Assembly: GCA_045545735.1 (NCBI GenBank)
Contig: JAZQBM010000001.1
Span: 248,001 to 312,000, forward strand
DNA from: Fimenecus sp045545735
Lineage (GTDB): Bacteria; Bacillota; Clostridia; Oscillospirales; Acutalibacteraceae
DNA: 64,000 nucleotides
Direction of reading: 5' to 3'
The position numbers were made by a program, and so were the translations under genes. This document shows, one piece after another, positions 36,125 to 44,126 of the stretch. The first letter of the stretch is position 1. Each line of letters starts with the position of its first letter. The notes beneath the pieces are model-generated. The model was given only the letters and a program-made list of their open reading frames with translations, was not told the DNA's origin and did not search any database.

Positions 36125-36892
36125 TTATTTAGATGCAGCAGCAACAATTTTTGAGAAATCAACTGCTTTAAGAGATGCACCGCCGATAAGTCCGCCGTCA
36201 ACATTTACTTTAGCAACAAGTTCGTCAGCATTTGCAGCGTTCATTGAACCGCCGTACTGAACTGTAACTGTTTCTGCAACATCAGCACCATATGCTTCTG
36301 CAATAGCTTCACGAACATAGCCGTTACCTTCATCAGCCTGGTCTGCAGTAGCAGTAACGCCTGTACCGATAGCCCAAACTGGTTCGTAAGCGATAATAAC
36401 ATCTTTAAGCTGTTCTTTTGTTACATTTGTAAGAGCCATTTTTGTCTGGAACTTAAGAAGAGTTTCTGTGTAGCCAAGTTCTCTCTGCTCAAGAGTTTCG
36501 CCAACACAGATAATAGCTTTAAGACCTGCATTAAGAGCTGCAAGTGAACGAAGGTTTACAGTCTGGTCTGTTTCGCCGAAATACTGTCTTCTTTCACTAT
36601 GACCGATAACAACATATTCAACGCCTACTTCTTTAAGCATATCAGCTGAAATTTCACCTGTATAAGCACCTGAAGCCTTGAAGTGAACATTTTCAGCACC
36701 AATTTTAATATTTGTACCTTTTGCAGCCTCAACTGCTGCAGGAATGTCAATAAATGGTACGCAAAGTACTACATCACAATCAGCATCTGCTACGAGTGGT
36801 TTCATTTCTTCAATAAGAGCTTTTGCTTGTGAAGGTGTGTTGTTCATTTTCCAGTTACCTGCGATAACTGCTCTACGAAGTTCTTTTTTCAT
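36125..36892 (-). CDS. tpiA: Triose-phosphate isomerase
   Basis: Interconverts DHAP and glyceraldehyde-3-phosphate. The 255-residue TIM barrel shows AGNWKMNNTPSQ, the catalytic His in VIGHSERRQYFGE, the catalytic Glu and flexible loop in AYEPVWAIGTGVTAT, and VQYGGSMNAANADEL with GGLIGGASL for phosphate binding. The SD AAGGAG is followed by a longer-than-usual gap to ATG 36892. It lies between pgk and gpmI. Confidence 0.97.
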   Translation of the reverse strand: MKKELRRAVIAGNWKMNNTPSQAKALIEEMKPLVADADCDVVLCVPFIDIPAAVEAAKGTNIKIGAENVHFKASGAYTGEISADMLKEVGVEYVVIGHSERRQYFGETDQTVNLRSLAALNAGLKAIICVGETLEQRELGYTETLLKFQTKMALTNVTKEQLKDVIIAYEPVWAIGTGVTATADQADEGNGYVREAIAEAYGADVAETVTVQYGGSMNAANADELVAKVNVDGGLIGGASLKAVDFSKIVAAASK

Positions 36893-36920
36893 AATTTTAT
36901 TTACTCCTTATTGCAAATTG

Positions 36921-36945
36921 TGGGAGGACCGTACAAGTCCTCCCA
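36921..36945 (-). other. Intergenic hairpin between pgk and tpiA
   Basis: TGGGAGGAC (36921-36929) and GTCCTCCCA (36937-36945) form a perfect 9-bp stem with a 7-nt loop. On the coding (minus) strand no T run follows, so it is not an ordinary terminator. Such hairpins often stabilise or process polycistronic mRNA, or partly lower downstream expression; the function here is inferred. Confidence 0.6.
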
Positions 36946-36956
36946 TATTATTTTAA

Positions 36957-38150
36957 TTATTTATCGTTGAGTGCAGCGATACCAGGAAGAACTTTACCTT
37001 CAAGGTATTCAAGAGATGCACCGCCACCAGTTGAAATGTGTGACATCTTATCAGCAAAACCAAGCTTTTGGATAGCAGCAGCTGAGTCACCACCACCAAT
37101 GATTGAAATTGCGTTGCTTTCAGCAATAGCTGTTGCAACTGCAATTGTACCTGATGCAAAGCTAGCCCATTCTGAAACACCCATAGGACCATTCCAGATT
37201 ACTGTACCTGCATCTTTAACTGCATCTGCAAAAATTGCTTGTGTTTTTGGACCGATGTCAAGACCCATCCAACCATCAGGAATGTCATCAGAATTAACAA
37301 CCATTGCTTCAGTATCAGCAGCATATTCCTTACCAACTTTGTTATCAACAGGAATAAGGAATTTAACGCCTTTTTCTTCGGCCTTTTTCATCATTTCAGC
37401 AGCAAGTTCAATCTTATCAGCCTCAAGAAGCGAAGTACCGATATTATGGCCAAGAGCCTTCATAAATGTGTATGCCATACCACCACCGATAATAAGTGTA
37501 TCGCACTTGTCGATAAGGTTTGTAATAACACCAATTTTATCAGAAACTTTAGCACCGCCAAGGATTGCTACGAGAGGTCTCTTTGGATTTTCAAGAGCAC
37601 CACCGATAAATTCGATTTCTTTCTGAATAAGGTAACCGCAAGCTGCAGGAAGATGTTCTGCAACACCTGCTGTTGATGAGTGAGCTCTGTGAGCTGAACC
37701 GAAAGCATCGTTCACATAAAGTTCTGCAAGGTCAGCAAATTTCTTGCTAAGTTCAGGGTCGTTCTTTGTTTCGCCTTTTTCATAACGAACATTTTCAAGA
37801 AGAAGAACTTCGCCATCTTTAAGGTCTGCAGCGAGTGCCTGTGCACTTTCGCCTACAACATCTTTTGCCATTTTAACTTCCTGACCAAGAAGTTCAGAAA
37901 GTCTTGCAGCAACAGGAGCAAGTGAGAATTCAGGAACTACTTCACCCTTTGGGCGACCAAGGTGTGAGCAAAGAATTACTTTTGCACCATTTTCGATAAG
38001 ATATTTGATTGTTGGTAATGAAGCAACAATTCTCTTGTCACTTGTGATTACGCCATTTTCCATTTTTACGTTGAAGTCGCAACGAACAAGAACTTTCTTG
38101 CCAGCTACCTGTAAATCTTCAACAGTCTTTTTGTTTAATGCACTGCTCAT
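36957..38150 (-). CDS. pgk: Phosphoglycerate kinase
   Basis: Transfers phosphate from 1,3-bisphosphoglycerate to ADP. The 397-residue protein shows KKVLVRCDFNVKM, SHLGRPKGE, ENVRYEKGETKND, NDAFGSAHRAHSST, AILGGAKVSDKIG, and the C-terminal hinge and nucleotide segment IIGGGDSAAAI with STGGGASLEYLEG. The start is ATG 38150, 11 nt after GAAAGGA; an ATG at 38162 has no spacing from that SD. It is first in the glycolytic operon. No gap gene is adjacent. Confidence 0.97.
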   Translation of the reverse strand: MSSALNKKTVEDLQVAGKKVLVRCDFNVKMENGVITSDKRIVASLPTIKYLIENGAKVILCSHLGRPKGEVVPEFSLAPVAARLSELLGQEVKMAKDVVGESAQALAADLKDGEVLLLENVRYEKGETKNDPELSKKFADLAELYVNDAFGSAHRAHSSTAGVAEHLPAACGYLIQKEIEFIGGALENPKRPLVAILGGAKVSDKIGVITNLIDKCDTLIIGGGMAYTFMKALGHNIGTSLLEADKIELAAEMMKKAEEKGVKFLIPVDNKVGKEYAADTEAMVVNSDDIPDGWMGLDIGPKTQAIFADAVKDAGTVIWNGPMGVSEWASFASGTIAVATAIAESNAISIIGGGDSAAAIQKLGFADKMSHISTGGGASLEYLEGKVLPGIAALNDK

Positions 38151-38201
38151 TGAAAAATACATCCTTTCAAAGATATTATAAATTAAATTTTACCATAGCA
38201 T

Positions 38202-38230
38202 ATTTTATACTAATGATTGATTTTTTTCAA
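38202..38230 (-). promoter_or_regulatory. Promoter of pgk-tpiA-gpmI
   Basis: On the minus strand, TTGAAA (38230-38225), 17 nt, then TAAAAT (38207-38202), about 50 nt ahead of pgk. Confidence 0.6.
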
Positions 38231-38264
38231 GTAGTAAGAAGATATTTGTTAAAAAATTATCATT

Positions 38265-39266
38265 TTACCCATTATACATAGACAAAATTGAATTAGTTTT
38301 GTCTATTATCATATTTTTTAACTCTTTTGGTCCTCTTACCTTAATACTGTCGCCAAACTGCATAATCCATGAAACCAGACCATTTGTAACTGCAACATCA
38401 AATTTAGCAACAAAATGCTTGTCATCATACGGTTTCATTAAACATTTTTCACCAAATCTGTCAATAAATTCTTCAATTATTTCATTTTTGCATATTAATT
38501 CAACCGGCTTTATATCACCAGCAAACATAGATAAATGCTTATTGCTGTAGTCCGCAGTATCAAAAGATGTAGTATAAGGTGAAACATCAGAAAAACGACG
38601 TGCAGGATTTTCAGTAACGGTTACACTTTTAAGTCTGTCAACACGAAGATGAATAAGATTGTCATACTTACTGTAGTTACCAACGAGATAATAATGGTCA
38701 TCAGCCCATATAAGAGCGTATGGGTTAATAGTCATTTTCTTTTCTTCGTATTGTGCACGATTACCGTCAACAACTTTTCGACGTCTGTAAATAACATCAA
38801 CCTGACGTTTCTTTAAGATTGCCGTATTCAGAATATCAATATTATAAAAAATATTTTCATTAGAACACTTATTTCTGTTGTCAATATAAACCTGTTTTTC
38901 AAGACGATTATATTGATATTCGCTTGCAAATGCCGAAAACTTTTTAAGTAATGACTTTGTCTTTTTTGCTGAAATAAAGTTTGCAGATTGAACGGCATCG
39001 ATAAGTAATCTAAGTTCTGCAGTTTCAAAATGATACGGTACCATAAAATAGCCACGTGGTGACTGTGATTTTATGATTTCATAGCCGTATTCATTAAGAC
39101 ATTCGATACAATCATATACTGTTTTTCGCTCACATTCAATGCCATAATCTTCACGAAGATAATGAATAATATCGTTTGCAGAAAGTAAATGGTCTTCGTC
39201 AGATTTTGTTGCAAAAATGTCGATAATATAAAGTAATCGAAGTTTTTGTTTTGATGCAGTTTTCAT
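38265..39266 (-). CDS. WYL-domain HTH transcriptional regulator
   Basis: The 333-residue protein has an N-terminal winged helix (about 1-70: KLRLLYIIDIFA...HYLREDYGIECERKTVYDCIECL) and a WYL ligand-sensing domain around 155-235 (NPYALIWADDHYYLVGNYSKYD...HLRVDRLKSV), followed by the WCX-type C-terminal extension. WYL regulators bind nucleic acids or other ligands and can activate or repress. The start ATG comes one base after the GH2 stop, so the two are co-translated; the regulator may control this operon in response to carbohydrate. That link is inference from adjacency. Confidence 0.87.
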   Translation of the reverse strand: MKTASKQKLRLLYIIDIFATKSDEDHLLSANDIIHYLREDYGIECERKTVYDCIECLNEYGYEIIKSQSPRGYFMVPYHFETAELRLLIDAVQSANFISAKKTKSLLKKFSAFASEYQYNRLEKQVYIDNRNKCSNENIFYNIDILNTAILKKRQVDVIYRRRKVVDGNRAQYEEKKMTINPYALIWADDHYYLVGNYSKYDNLIHLRVDRLKSVTVTENPARRFSDVSPYTTSFDTADYSNKHLSMFAGDIKPVELICKNEIIEEFIDRFGEKCLMKPYDDKHFVAKFDVAVTNGLVSWIMQFGDSIKVRGPKELKNMIIDKTNSILSMYNG

Positions 39267-39267
39267 A

Positions 39268-41022
39268 TTATTTCATAATTGTGAGCTTGTTGTTAATATC
39301 AATGAGAACATCTTCATCAATCTTAATATGCTCACGGTCATAGGTTAAAATACCATTAACTTCGTTTTCAACGTCACTTACCTGTGTATAAACCGTTGCA
39401 CTAAGACCTTTATCAATAAGCGGAATAATCTGTCTCTCGTGTAAGTTTTTATATGCTTTTGTAAGTGATTCTTTTGTCTTATACATCATATAGCCGAAGC
39501 TCTTTGTTTCATCCCAAGTGTGGTCGCTTACAATTCTACTGTAACCGCCGTATTCAGAAATTACAAAAATTCTACCGTCATTTCTACGAGGAGTTACAGG
39601 TACAACATATCTATGCATGCTGTTGAAATCGCCTGCACCCTGGTCATGCCAACCACTTGCATGGTCAACAAGTCTTGTTGGGTCAAAGTTTTTAACACTT
39701 GTTGCAATCTGAACTGAATCGAACTGTCCCCAGCCCTCATTGAATGGCACCCATACTGAAATACAAGTATGATTGAACAACTGATTAAGCATTTCGTTAA
39801 GCTCACGCTTAAATTCATCACGCCATTTCTTTTCGCCGCGTTTGAATGCTTTGTATTTATCATCTTTAACATTGATACCAAAGAATGGTGTAACACCTGC
39901 AAGGAATGTACCTATGTATTCGCCACCACTAACCATATCCTGCCACACAAGCATACCAAGACGGTCACAATGATAATACCAACGGTCAAGTTCTACCTTA
40001 ATGTGTTTACGGAGCATATTGAAACCTAATCTCTTCATTGTTTCAATATCATAAATCATTGCTTCGTCAGTTGGAGGTGTCATACCACCATCTGACCAAT
40101 AGCCTTGGTCAAGAAGACCTTTCTGGAAATATGGCTCATTGTTAAGGAAAAATCTTGGAATACCGTAGTTATCTTTTTCCATTGAGAACTTACGCATACC
40201 GATATAACTCTTAACTGTATCAACAGTTTTGCCATCCTTAACAAGCTCGATTTTAAGGTCATAAAGAAATGGATTTTCAGGTGACCAAAGTTTTATATCG
40301 TCAAACTTGATTTCATCATCCATTGAAATTGCGTTTTCAGATACAACTGTTTCGCCATCAAAAACTGTAACTTTTACATTAAGATTTTCTTCTGTTGCAA
40401 AAGTTTTGATTTTGAGAGATTTCTCGTCAATATCAGGAATCATACGAAGTTTTGTAATGTGGCAAGCATCTGTTGCTTCAAGCCAAACGCTCTGCCAAAT
40501 ACCTGATGTTGCAACATACCAGAAACCGTGAGTATCAATAACCTGTTTACCACGTTGCTGCCAACCTTTTTCGGTAGGGTCATAAACGCAGACTACAAGT
40601 TCATTTTCGTCATCATTAAGCAAACTTGTAATATCAAGTGTAAATGTTGCATAACCACCTGTATGTGTACCTGCAAGAGATTTGTTCACATAAACTTTAC
40701 ACTGCCAGTCAACAGCAGCAAAGTTAAGAAGAATATTTTTGCCTTTCATACTTTCAGGAATTGTAAATGTCTTTTTATACCAAAGACGCTGACTTGGGAG
40801 TAATGGCTTTTGAACACCTGAAAGCATACTTTCAATTGCGAAAGGTACTACGATTTCACCGTCAAAATCTTCAGCCCATTCGCAAGCTGCTTCTTTAATT
40901 GCATAGTCATAAACGCCGTTAAGTGACATCCAGTCACTACGTTCCATTTGTGGACGTGGATATTCAGGTAACGGATTATTTCTGTCAACCTTATCAGTCC
41001 AACGAGTTTTCATAAATCCCAT
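39268..41022 (-). CDS. Glycoside hydrolase family 2 enzyme (beta-galactosidase/glucuronidase-like)
   Basis: The 584-residue protein has the three GH2 domains. The sugar-binding N-domain is DWMSLNGVYDYAI...TLDITSLLNDDENELVV, a beta-sandwich follows, and then comes a TIM barrel. The barrel carries the acid/base Glu in VWVPFNEGWGQFDSV and a likely nucleophile Glu in IFVISEYGGYS. It is shorter than LacZ and lacks a signal peptide, so it acts on imported oligosaccharides. The exact sugar cannot be read; the family includes galactosidases, glucuronidases and mannosidases. GGAGG lies 8 nt before ATG 41022. It forms an operon with the WYL regulator downstream. Confidence 0.9.
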   Translation of the reverse strand: MGFMKTRWTDKVDRNNPLPEYPRPQMERSDWMSLNGVYDYAIKEAACEWAEDFDGEIVVPFAIESMLSGVQKPLLPSQRLWYKKTFTIPESMKGKNILLNFAAVDWQCKVYVNKSLAGTHTGGYATFTLDITSLLNDDENELVVCVYDPTEKGWQQRGKQVIDTHGFWYVATSGIWQSVWLEATDACHITKLRMIPDIDEKSLKIKTFATEENLNVKVTVFDGETVVSENAISMDDEIKFDDIKLWSPENPFLYDLKIELVKDGKTVDTVKSYIGMRKFSMEKDNYGIPRFFLNNEPYFQKGLLDQGYWSDGGMTPPTDEAMIYDIETMKRLGFNMLRKHIKVELDRWYYHCDRLGMLVWQDMVSGGEYIGTFLAGVTPFFGINVKDDKYKAFKRGEKKWRDEFKRELNEMLNQLFNHTCISVWVPFNEGWGQFDSVQIATSVKNFDPTRLVDHASGWHDQGAGDFNSMHRYVVPVTPRRNDGRIFVISEYGGYSRIVSDHTWDETKSFGYMMYKTKESLTKAYKNLHERQIIPLIDKGLSATVYTQVSDVENEVNGILTYDREHIKIDEDVLIDINNKLTIMK

Positions 41023-41074
41023 AATTTATACCTCCAACAAAACATAAGCCTATTACGGCAAAATAATCATATAT

Positions 41075-41103
41075 ATTTTATAACATAATAACGGATTTGT
41101 CTA
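41075..41103 (-). promoter_or_regulatory. Promoter of the GH2-WYL operon
   Basis: On the minus strand, TAGACA (41103-41098), 17 nt, TAAAAT (41080-41075). Its -35 box abuts that of the divergent tRNA-Leu promoter with no spacer. Confidence 0.55.
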
Positions 41104-41132
41104 TTGAATTTTGAAAAAAACTTTGATATAAT
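41104..41132 (+). promoter_or_regulatory. Promoter of tRNA-Leu
   Basis: TTGAAT (41104-41109), 17 nt, TATAAT (41127-41132), about 12 nt before the mature tRNA 5' end. Confidence 0.7.
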
Positions 41133-41144
41133 GTGTAAGAAAAC

Positions 41145-41229
41145 GCGGGTATGGTGGAATTGGCAGACACGCAAGATTTAGGATCTTGTGCCGAGAGGTG
41201 TACAGGTTCGACCCCTGCTACCCGCACCA
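41145..41229 (+). tRNA. tRNA-Leu(UAG)
   Basis: An 85-nt class II tRNA with acceptor stem GCGGGTA/TACCCGC and encoded CCA. The anticodon stem CAAGA/TCTTG carries loop TTTAGGA (anticodon UAG, reading CUN). A variable arm GTGCCGAGAGGTGTAC is followed by the T loop GGTTCGACCCC. It has its own promoter and terminator. Confidence 0.96.
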
Positions 41230-41265
41230 AAAAGAGAAGTCGCACGATTATGCGACTTCTCTTTT
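41230..41265. terminator. Terminator of tRNA-Leu, also facing the membrane-protein gene
   Basis: AAAAGAGAAGTCGCA, loop CGATTA, TGCGACTTCTCTTTT: a 15-bp perfect stem with T run. It works in both directions for tRNA-Leu and the convergent gene at 41334. Confidence 0.92.
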
Positions 41266-41333
41266 TGTATTTAATATCTATTATTTCTTATTTATTATCT
41301 AAAATATAAGTAACCATCCACTTGTGTTTCCAT

Positions 41334-42191
41334 TTAATTATTTTCTAACCAATCAAAAGCAAAATTCATTACTTTTTCATAGTCAACCTTTAATACTCCA
41401 CTATTCCCTTTATCTCCAATTGTAATGTCAACTAAATCATTACCAGACATGGCGACCATTCTGATATATGAACCATCATTTTTCAAAATATAATATCCAA
41501 TTATATTTTCTTCATTTATTTTATTCAAGGTTGCATCTCCATCTTTAACATAGATGGATTTTTCAATTTGACGAACCTCTTCATTATATATTTTTTTCAC
41601 AGCCCATCTTGGGCAATCCTTCATCCATGTATAAAATGCAATCCCCTGACTATCACCAATAATTTCACCATCTTTTGTAGCTGTATTTTCATAAAAATCA
41701 TACAGTGGACCACTTGTAACTGTTACGGCAGGTAATGTACTTGCAAAATATGTATTATTTAAAGCTACAGATGCCGTATCAACATCAAGATTAGTATAAT
41801 TTTCAATCTTAAAATCTTTGAAATCATCTTCTAAAACATTGACTGTTAAAAGCATAGAAATCGATGACCATAAAGACAATGCAACACAAACTACAACTGC
41901 AATTATTGCTGTTAAGCGATATATTCTCTTGTGCTTTTGGGGTAAATTTGATGCAACATCAGAATATTTTTCAAACTCAATTTCAGAATTGTATGTACCA
42001 TGAATATATACTATTGTACGGACTATTTTGGAAAGTCCTATTATGATAAAAATAGGCAATTCTAAAGTTGACGCTGACACAATACCACTTGCTGAATCGG
42101 TGTTAAGCCAATACGAAGCTATTACTATTAGCAATACAAATGTTGTTACTTGATAAATAAGTTTTCTTTTAATTGCAATATCATTCGTCAT
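41334..42191 (-). CDS. Unrecognised membrane protein with extracytoplasmic domain
   Basis: I do not recognise a family. The 285-residue product has three hydrophobic segments (about 13-32, 45-62 and 92-116). A hydrophilic domain of about 165 residues follows, rich in Thr, Asn and acidic residues, which should face outside if the N-terminus is cytoplasmic. No catalytic motif or lipobox is visible. The start is ATG 42191 with TGGAG upstream; a GTG at 42203 lies in the SD. Upstream are a likely promoter (42271-42299) and a tiny in-frame-closed ORF. It is flanked by tRNA-Leu and a CapA-like gene, both transcribed separately. Confidence 0.7.
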   Translation of the reverse strand: MTNDIAIKRKLIYQVTTFVLLIVIASYWLNTDSASGIVSASTLELPIFIIIGLSKIVRTIVYIHGTYNSEIEFEKYSDVASNLPQKHKRIYRLTAIIAVVVCVALSLWSSISMLLTVNVLEDDFKDFKIENYTNLDVDTASVALNNTYFASTLPAVTVTSGPLYDFYENTATKDGEIIGDSQGIAFYTWMKDCPRWAVKKIYNEEVRQIEKSIYVKDGDATLNKINEENIIGYYILKNDGSYIRMVAMSGNDLVDITIGDKGNSGVLKVDYEKVMNFAFDWLENN

Positions 42192-42270
42192 ATTTTTCTC
42201 CACTCAAAAAATAATCTATATTATTTTTTTACAAAATTAAATCAGACATTTAATTTCCTCTTCCAACGCT

Positions 42271-42299
42271 AATTTATCATTAAAATATTAGTTTGTCAA
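42271..42299 (-). promoter_or_regulatory. Promoter of the membrane-protein gene
   Basis: On the minus strand, a perfect TTGACA (42299-42294), 17 nt, TAAATT (42276-42271). The leader of roughly 70 nt holds a 6-codon ORF at 42229-42249 with an AGAGG before it. Confidence 0.5.
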
Positions 42300-42333
42300 T
42301 AGAAAACATAATACTCACCTTACAATAATCACC

Positions 42334-42362
42334 TTGAAATTAACAACAACTAGTGATATAAT
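42334..42362 (+). promoter_or_regulatory. Promoter of the CapA-like gene
   Basis: TTGAAA (42334-42339), 17 nt, TATAAT (42357-42362), about 30 nt before the ATG. Confidence 0.65.
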
Positions 42363-42392
42363 TATTATATATTATTTGAAAGGTTTATTTCT

Positions 42393-43556
42393 ATGAAAGA
42401 AAAAACTTCTTTGGTATTTACTGGTGATATTGGTTTTGACCGATATATGTACGGTAAATGGGATGATGAAAATTTAATATCAAAAGAAATTCTTGATTTT
42501 CTTCATAGTGCTAACCACGTAATCACAAATGTTGAAGGTCCTGTTGCTGTTGCTGAACAGAATACAACTCATAGTGGTGTTCAACAGTTGTTACATACTA
42601 TTGACCCAAAGGCTGTGAAAGTACTTAATAATATGAAATCAGATATATGGAATATCTGTAATAATCATATTATGGATGCAGGTGCTTACGGTATTGAAAG
42701 TACATTGAAAATTGCAAAAGAAAATGGTGTGCAAACAATCGGAGCAGGAATGAATATTGCCGAGGCAAGAAAACCCGTTATTCTCAATGAAGCAGGCGGA
42801 ATTGGTATGTTTGGTGTTGGTTATCAGCGAGCTTGCAGAAAAGCGGATATTGATAAACCCGGTTGTTACAGTTGGAGTGACCTTGATGAAATCCAAAAGT
42901 CCATTAACGAAATTAAAAAGACTTGCCGTTGGTGTATTGTAGTTGCCCACGCAGGTGAAGAATTTACTCCACTCCCTTCCCCTTACACTCGTGAAAGATA
43001 TCACAAGTATCTTGAGATGGGTGCTGATATTGTTGTGGCACATCATCCACATGTACCGATGAATTATGAAACCGTTGGCGACAAAATCATTTTCTATTCA
43101 CTTGGTAATTTTATTTTTGATACTGATTATCAGCGTTCACAGTATAACACTGACATTGGATTGATTATTAAACTTAACTTTAGTGAAAATGAGTTCAATT
43201 ATGAGCCTATGGGACTTAAAATTGTTCGTGGCGAAGAAAGAATCGTTAAAGATAAACTTCCACGCATATTTGTTGATGTACAGAAAGACGAATATGAGCT
43301 TTTAGCACCTTTATCGGCAAAGATGCTCATTTCTGCTACAAAGCGTCAAATGACCTATTTAAAGCCTGAAGAATTCAAAGGTGCAAGTGAAGAAAAATGG
43401 AAAGAACATTTTGCTGAGCCTTTGAGAACAGGTCGAGTTCCCGGTGAAACGCTTGATTTTTATATTATCTGCCCATTAGCTGAAAAAGCTGATGAAGGCA
43501 AATGGAAAGAAAGTAAATTAGAAGATGTTAAAAACTATATTCTAGAGCAAATGTAA
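42393..43556 (+). CDS. CapA/PgsA-family metallophosphoesterase-like protein
   Basis: The 387-residue protein has the CapA fold related to calcineurin-like phosphatases: LVFTGDIGFDRY, ITNVEGPVA, WNICNNHIMDAGAYGIEST, VVAHAGEEFTPLPSP, VVAHHPHVPMNYE and FYSLGNFIFD. The His, Asp and Asn residues expected to bind metal are all present. PgsA/CapA family members take part in poly-gamma-glutamate export, but this one has no N-terminal membrane anchor or signal peptide and no capBC neighbours, so a cytoplasmic phosphatase-like role is more likely. AAAGG precedes ATG 42393. It is monocistronic and ends at a terminator. Confidence 0.85.
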   Translation: MKEKTSLVFTGDIGFDRYMYGKWDDENLISKEILDFLHSANHVITNVEGPVAVAEQNTTHSGVQQLLHTIDPKAVKVLNNMKSDIWNICNNHIMDAGAYGIESTLKIAKENGVQTIGAGMNIAEARKPVILNEAGGIGMFGVGYQRACRKADIDKPGCYSWSDLDEIQKSINEIKKTCRWCIVVAHAGEEFTPLPSPYTRERYHKYLEMGADIVVAHHPHVPMNYETVGDKIIFYSLGNFIFDTDYQRSQYNTDIGLIIKLNFSENEFNYEPMGLKIVRGEERIVKDKLPRIFVDVQKDEYELLAPLSAKMLISATKRQMTYLKPEEFKGASEEKWKEHFAEPLRTGRVPGETLDFYIICPLAEKADEGKWKESKLEDVKNYILEQM

Positions 43557-43561
43557 ATATT

Positions 43562-43592
43562 AAAGGATTGGAAATGACTCCAATCCTTTTTC
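43562..43592. terminator. Terminator between the CapA-like gene and the amidase gene
   Basis: AAAGGATTGGA (43562-43572), loop AATGAC, TCCAATCCTTT (43579-43589), then T residues. Convergent genes share it. Confidence 0.88.
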
Positions 43593-43593
43593 T

Positions 43594-44079
43594 TTACCAA
43601 GTACTTACTTTTTCAATATGCACGGGTTTTAATGAGTTATATCTGTAACTGTCAAGTCGACGCATATATGAATCGTTTGTATGGGCACAAATCAGTATTT
43701 CACCGTCGGTATCAAATCCTGTAACAACAAGTGTATGATAAAGTCTTTGTCCATTACTTAAAAAGATAACATCACCAAGTTGAATTCCGCTTAAGGTTAC
43801 ATCCCTGCCAACCGGTCCTACACTTTCATTTGTAGTTAAAAATCTATATAGATATTCAACACCTGACCAAGCGGCAGAACGGTCATTAGGTGAAATATAG
43901 TACCAACCATAATCACGGGTATAGTTCATTACTCCTGCACCTGCATAAATACATTGTGATGCAAAATTTGTGCAGTCCCCACCTATTTCGTGAAAATCAA
44001 AATATCGTGGATTTCTTGATAACGCCCATCTCTTTGCATATTCAACGGCATTGTTTCTGTTATATTCAAAACTTCTCAA
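43594..44079 (-). CDS. Putative amidase-domain protein (cysteine peptidase fold)
   Basis: The 161-residue protein matches the amidase_6-type domain often seen on clostridial envelope proteins: NRNNAVEYAKRWALSRNP at the N-terminus, the candidate nucleophile in GGDCTNFASQCIYAGAG, GWYYISPNDRSAAWSGV, and a candidate catalytic His in LYHTLVVTGF. No signal peptide is present; the domain stands alone. The start must be TTG 44079 or later, because an in-frame TGA lies 6 nt upstream; AGGGTGA at 44092-44086 gives a good SD. That SD is part of the 3' arm of the preceding terminator hairpin. It lies downstream of the AGCS symporter gene. Confidence 0.8.
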   Translation of the reverse strand: MRSFEYNRNNAVEYAKRWALSRNPRYFDFHEIGGDCTNFASQCIYAGAGVMNYTRDYGWYYISPNDRSAAWSGVEYLYRFLTTNESVGPVGRDVTLSGIQLGDVIFLSNGQRLYHTLVVTGFDTDGEILICAHTNDSYMRRLDSYRYNSLKPVHIEKVSTW

Positions 44080-44117
44080 AAAAAATCACCCTATACAGTT
44101 TATGTATAGAGTGATTA
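44080..44117 (-). terminator. Terminator-like hairpin between the AGCS symporter and amidase genes
   Basis: On the minus strand, AATCACTCTATACA pairs with TGTATAGGGTGATT (one G-U pair) around a 5-nt loop and is followed by a run of T. The 3' arm contains the amidase SD and the T run leads into its TTG start, so the hairpin could end transcription and mask translation at once. Confidence 0.75.
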
Positions 44118-44126
44118 AAGTGCTAA

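Noticed and set aside
36967..37626. A 219-codon open frame on the plus strand opposite pgk
   Set aside because: It is a shadow of the conserved pgk reading frame, has no SD or recognisable domain, and its composition mirrors the antisense of pgk codons.
41145..41229. tRNA-Leu as an integration site for a mobile island
   Set aside because: No integrase gene, direct repeat of the tRNA 3' end or shift in composition was seen on either side.
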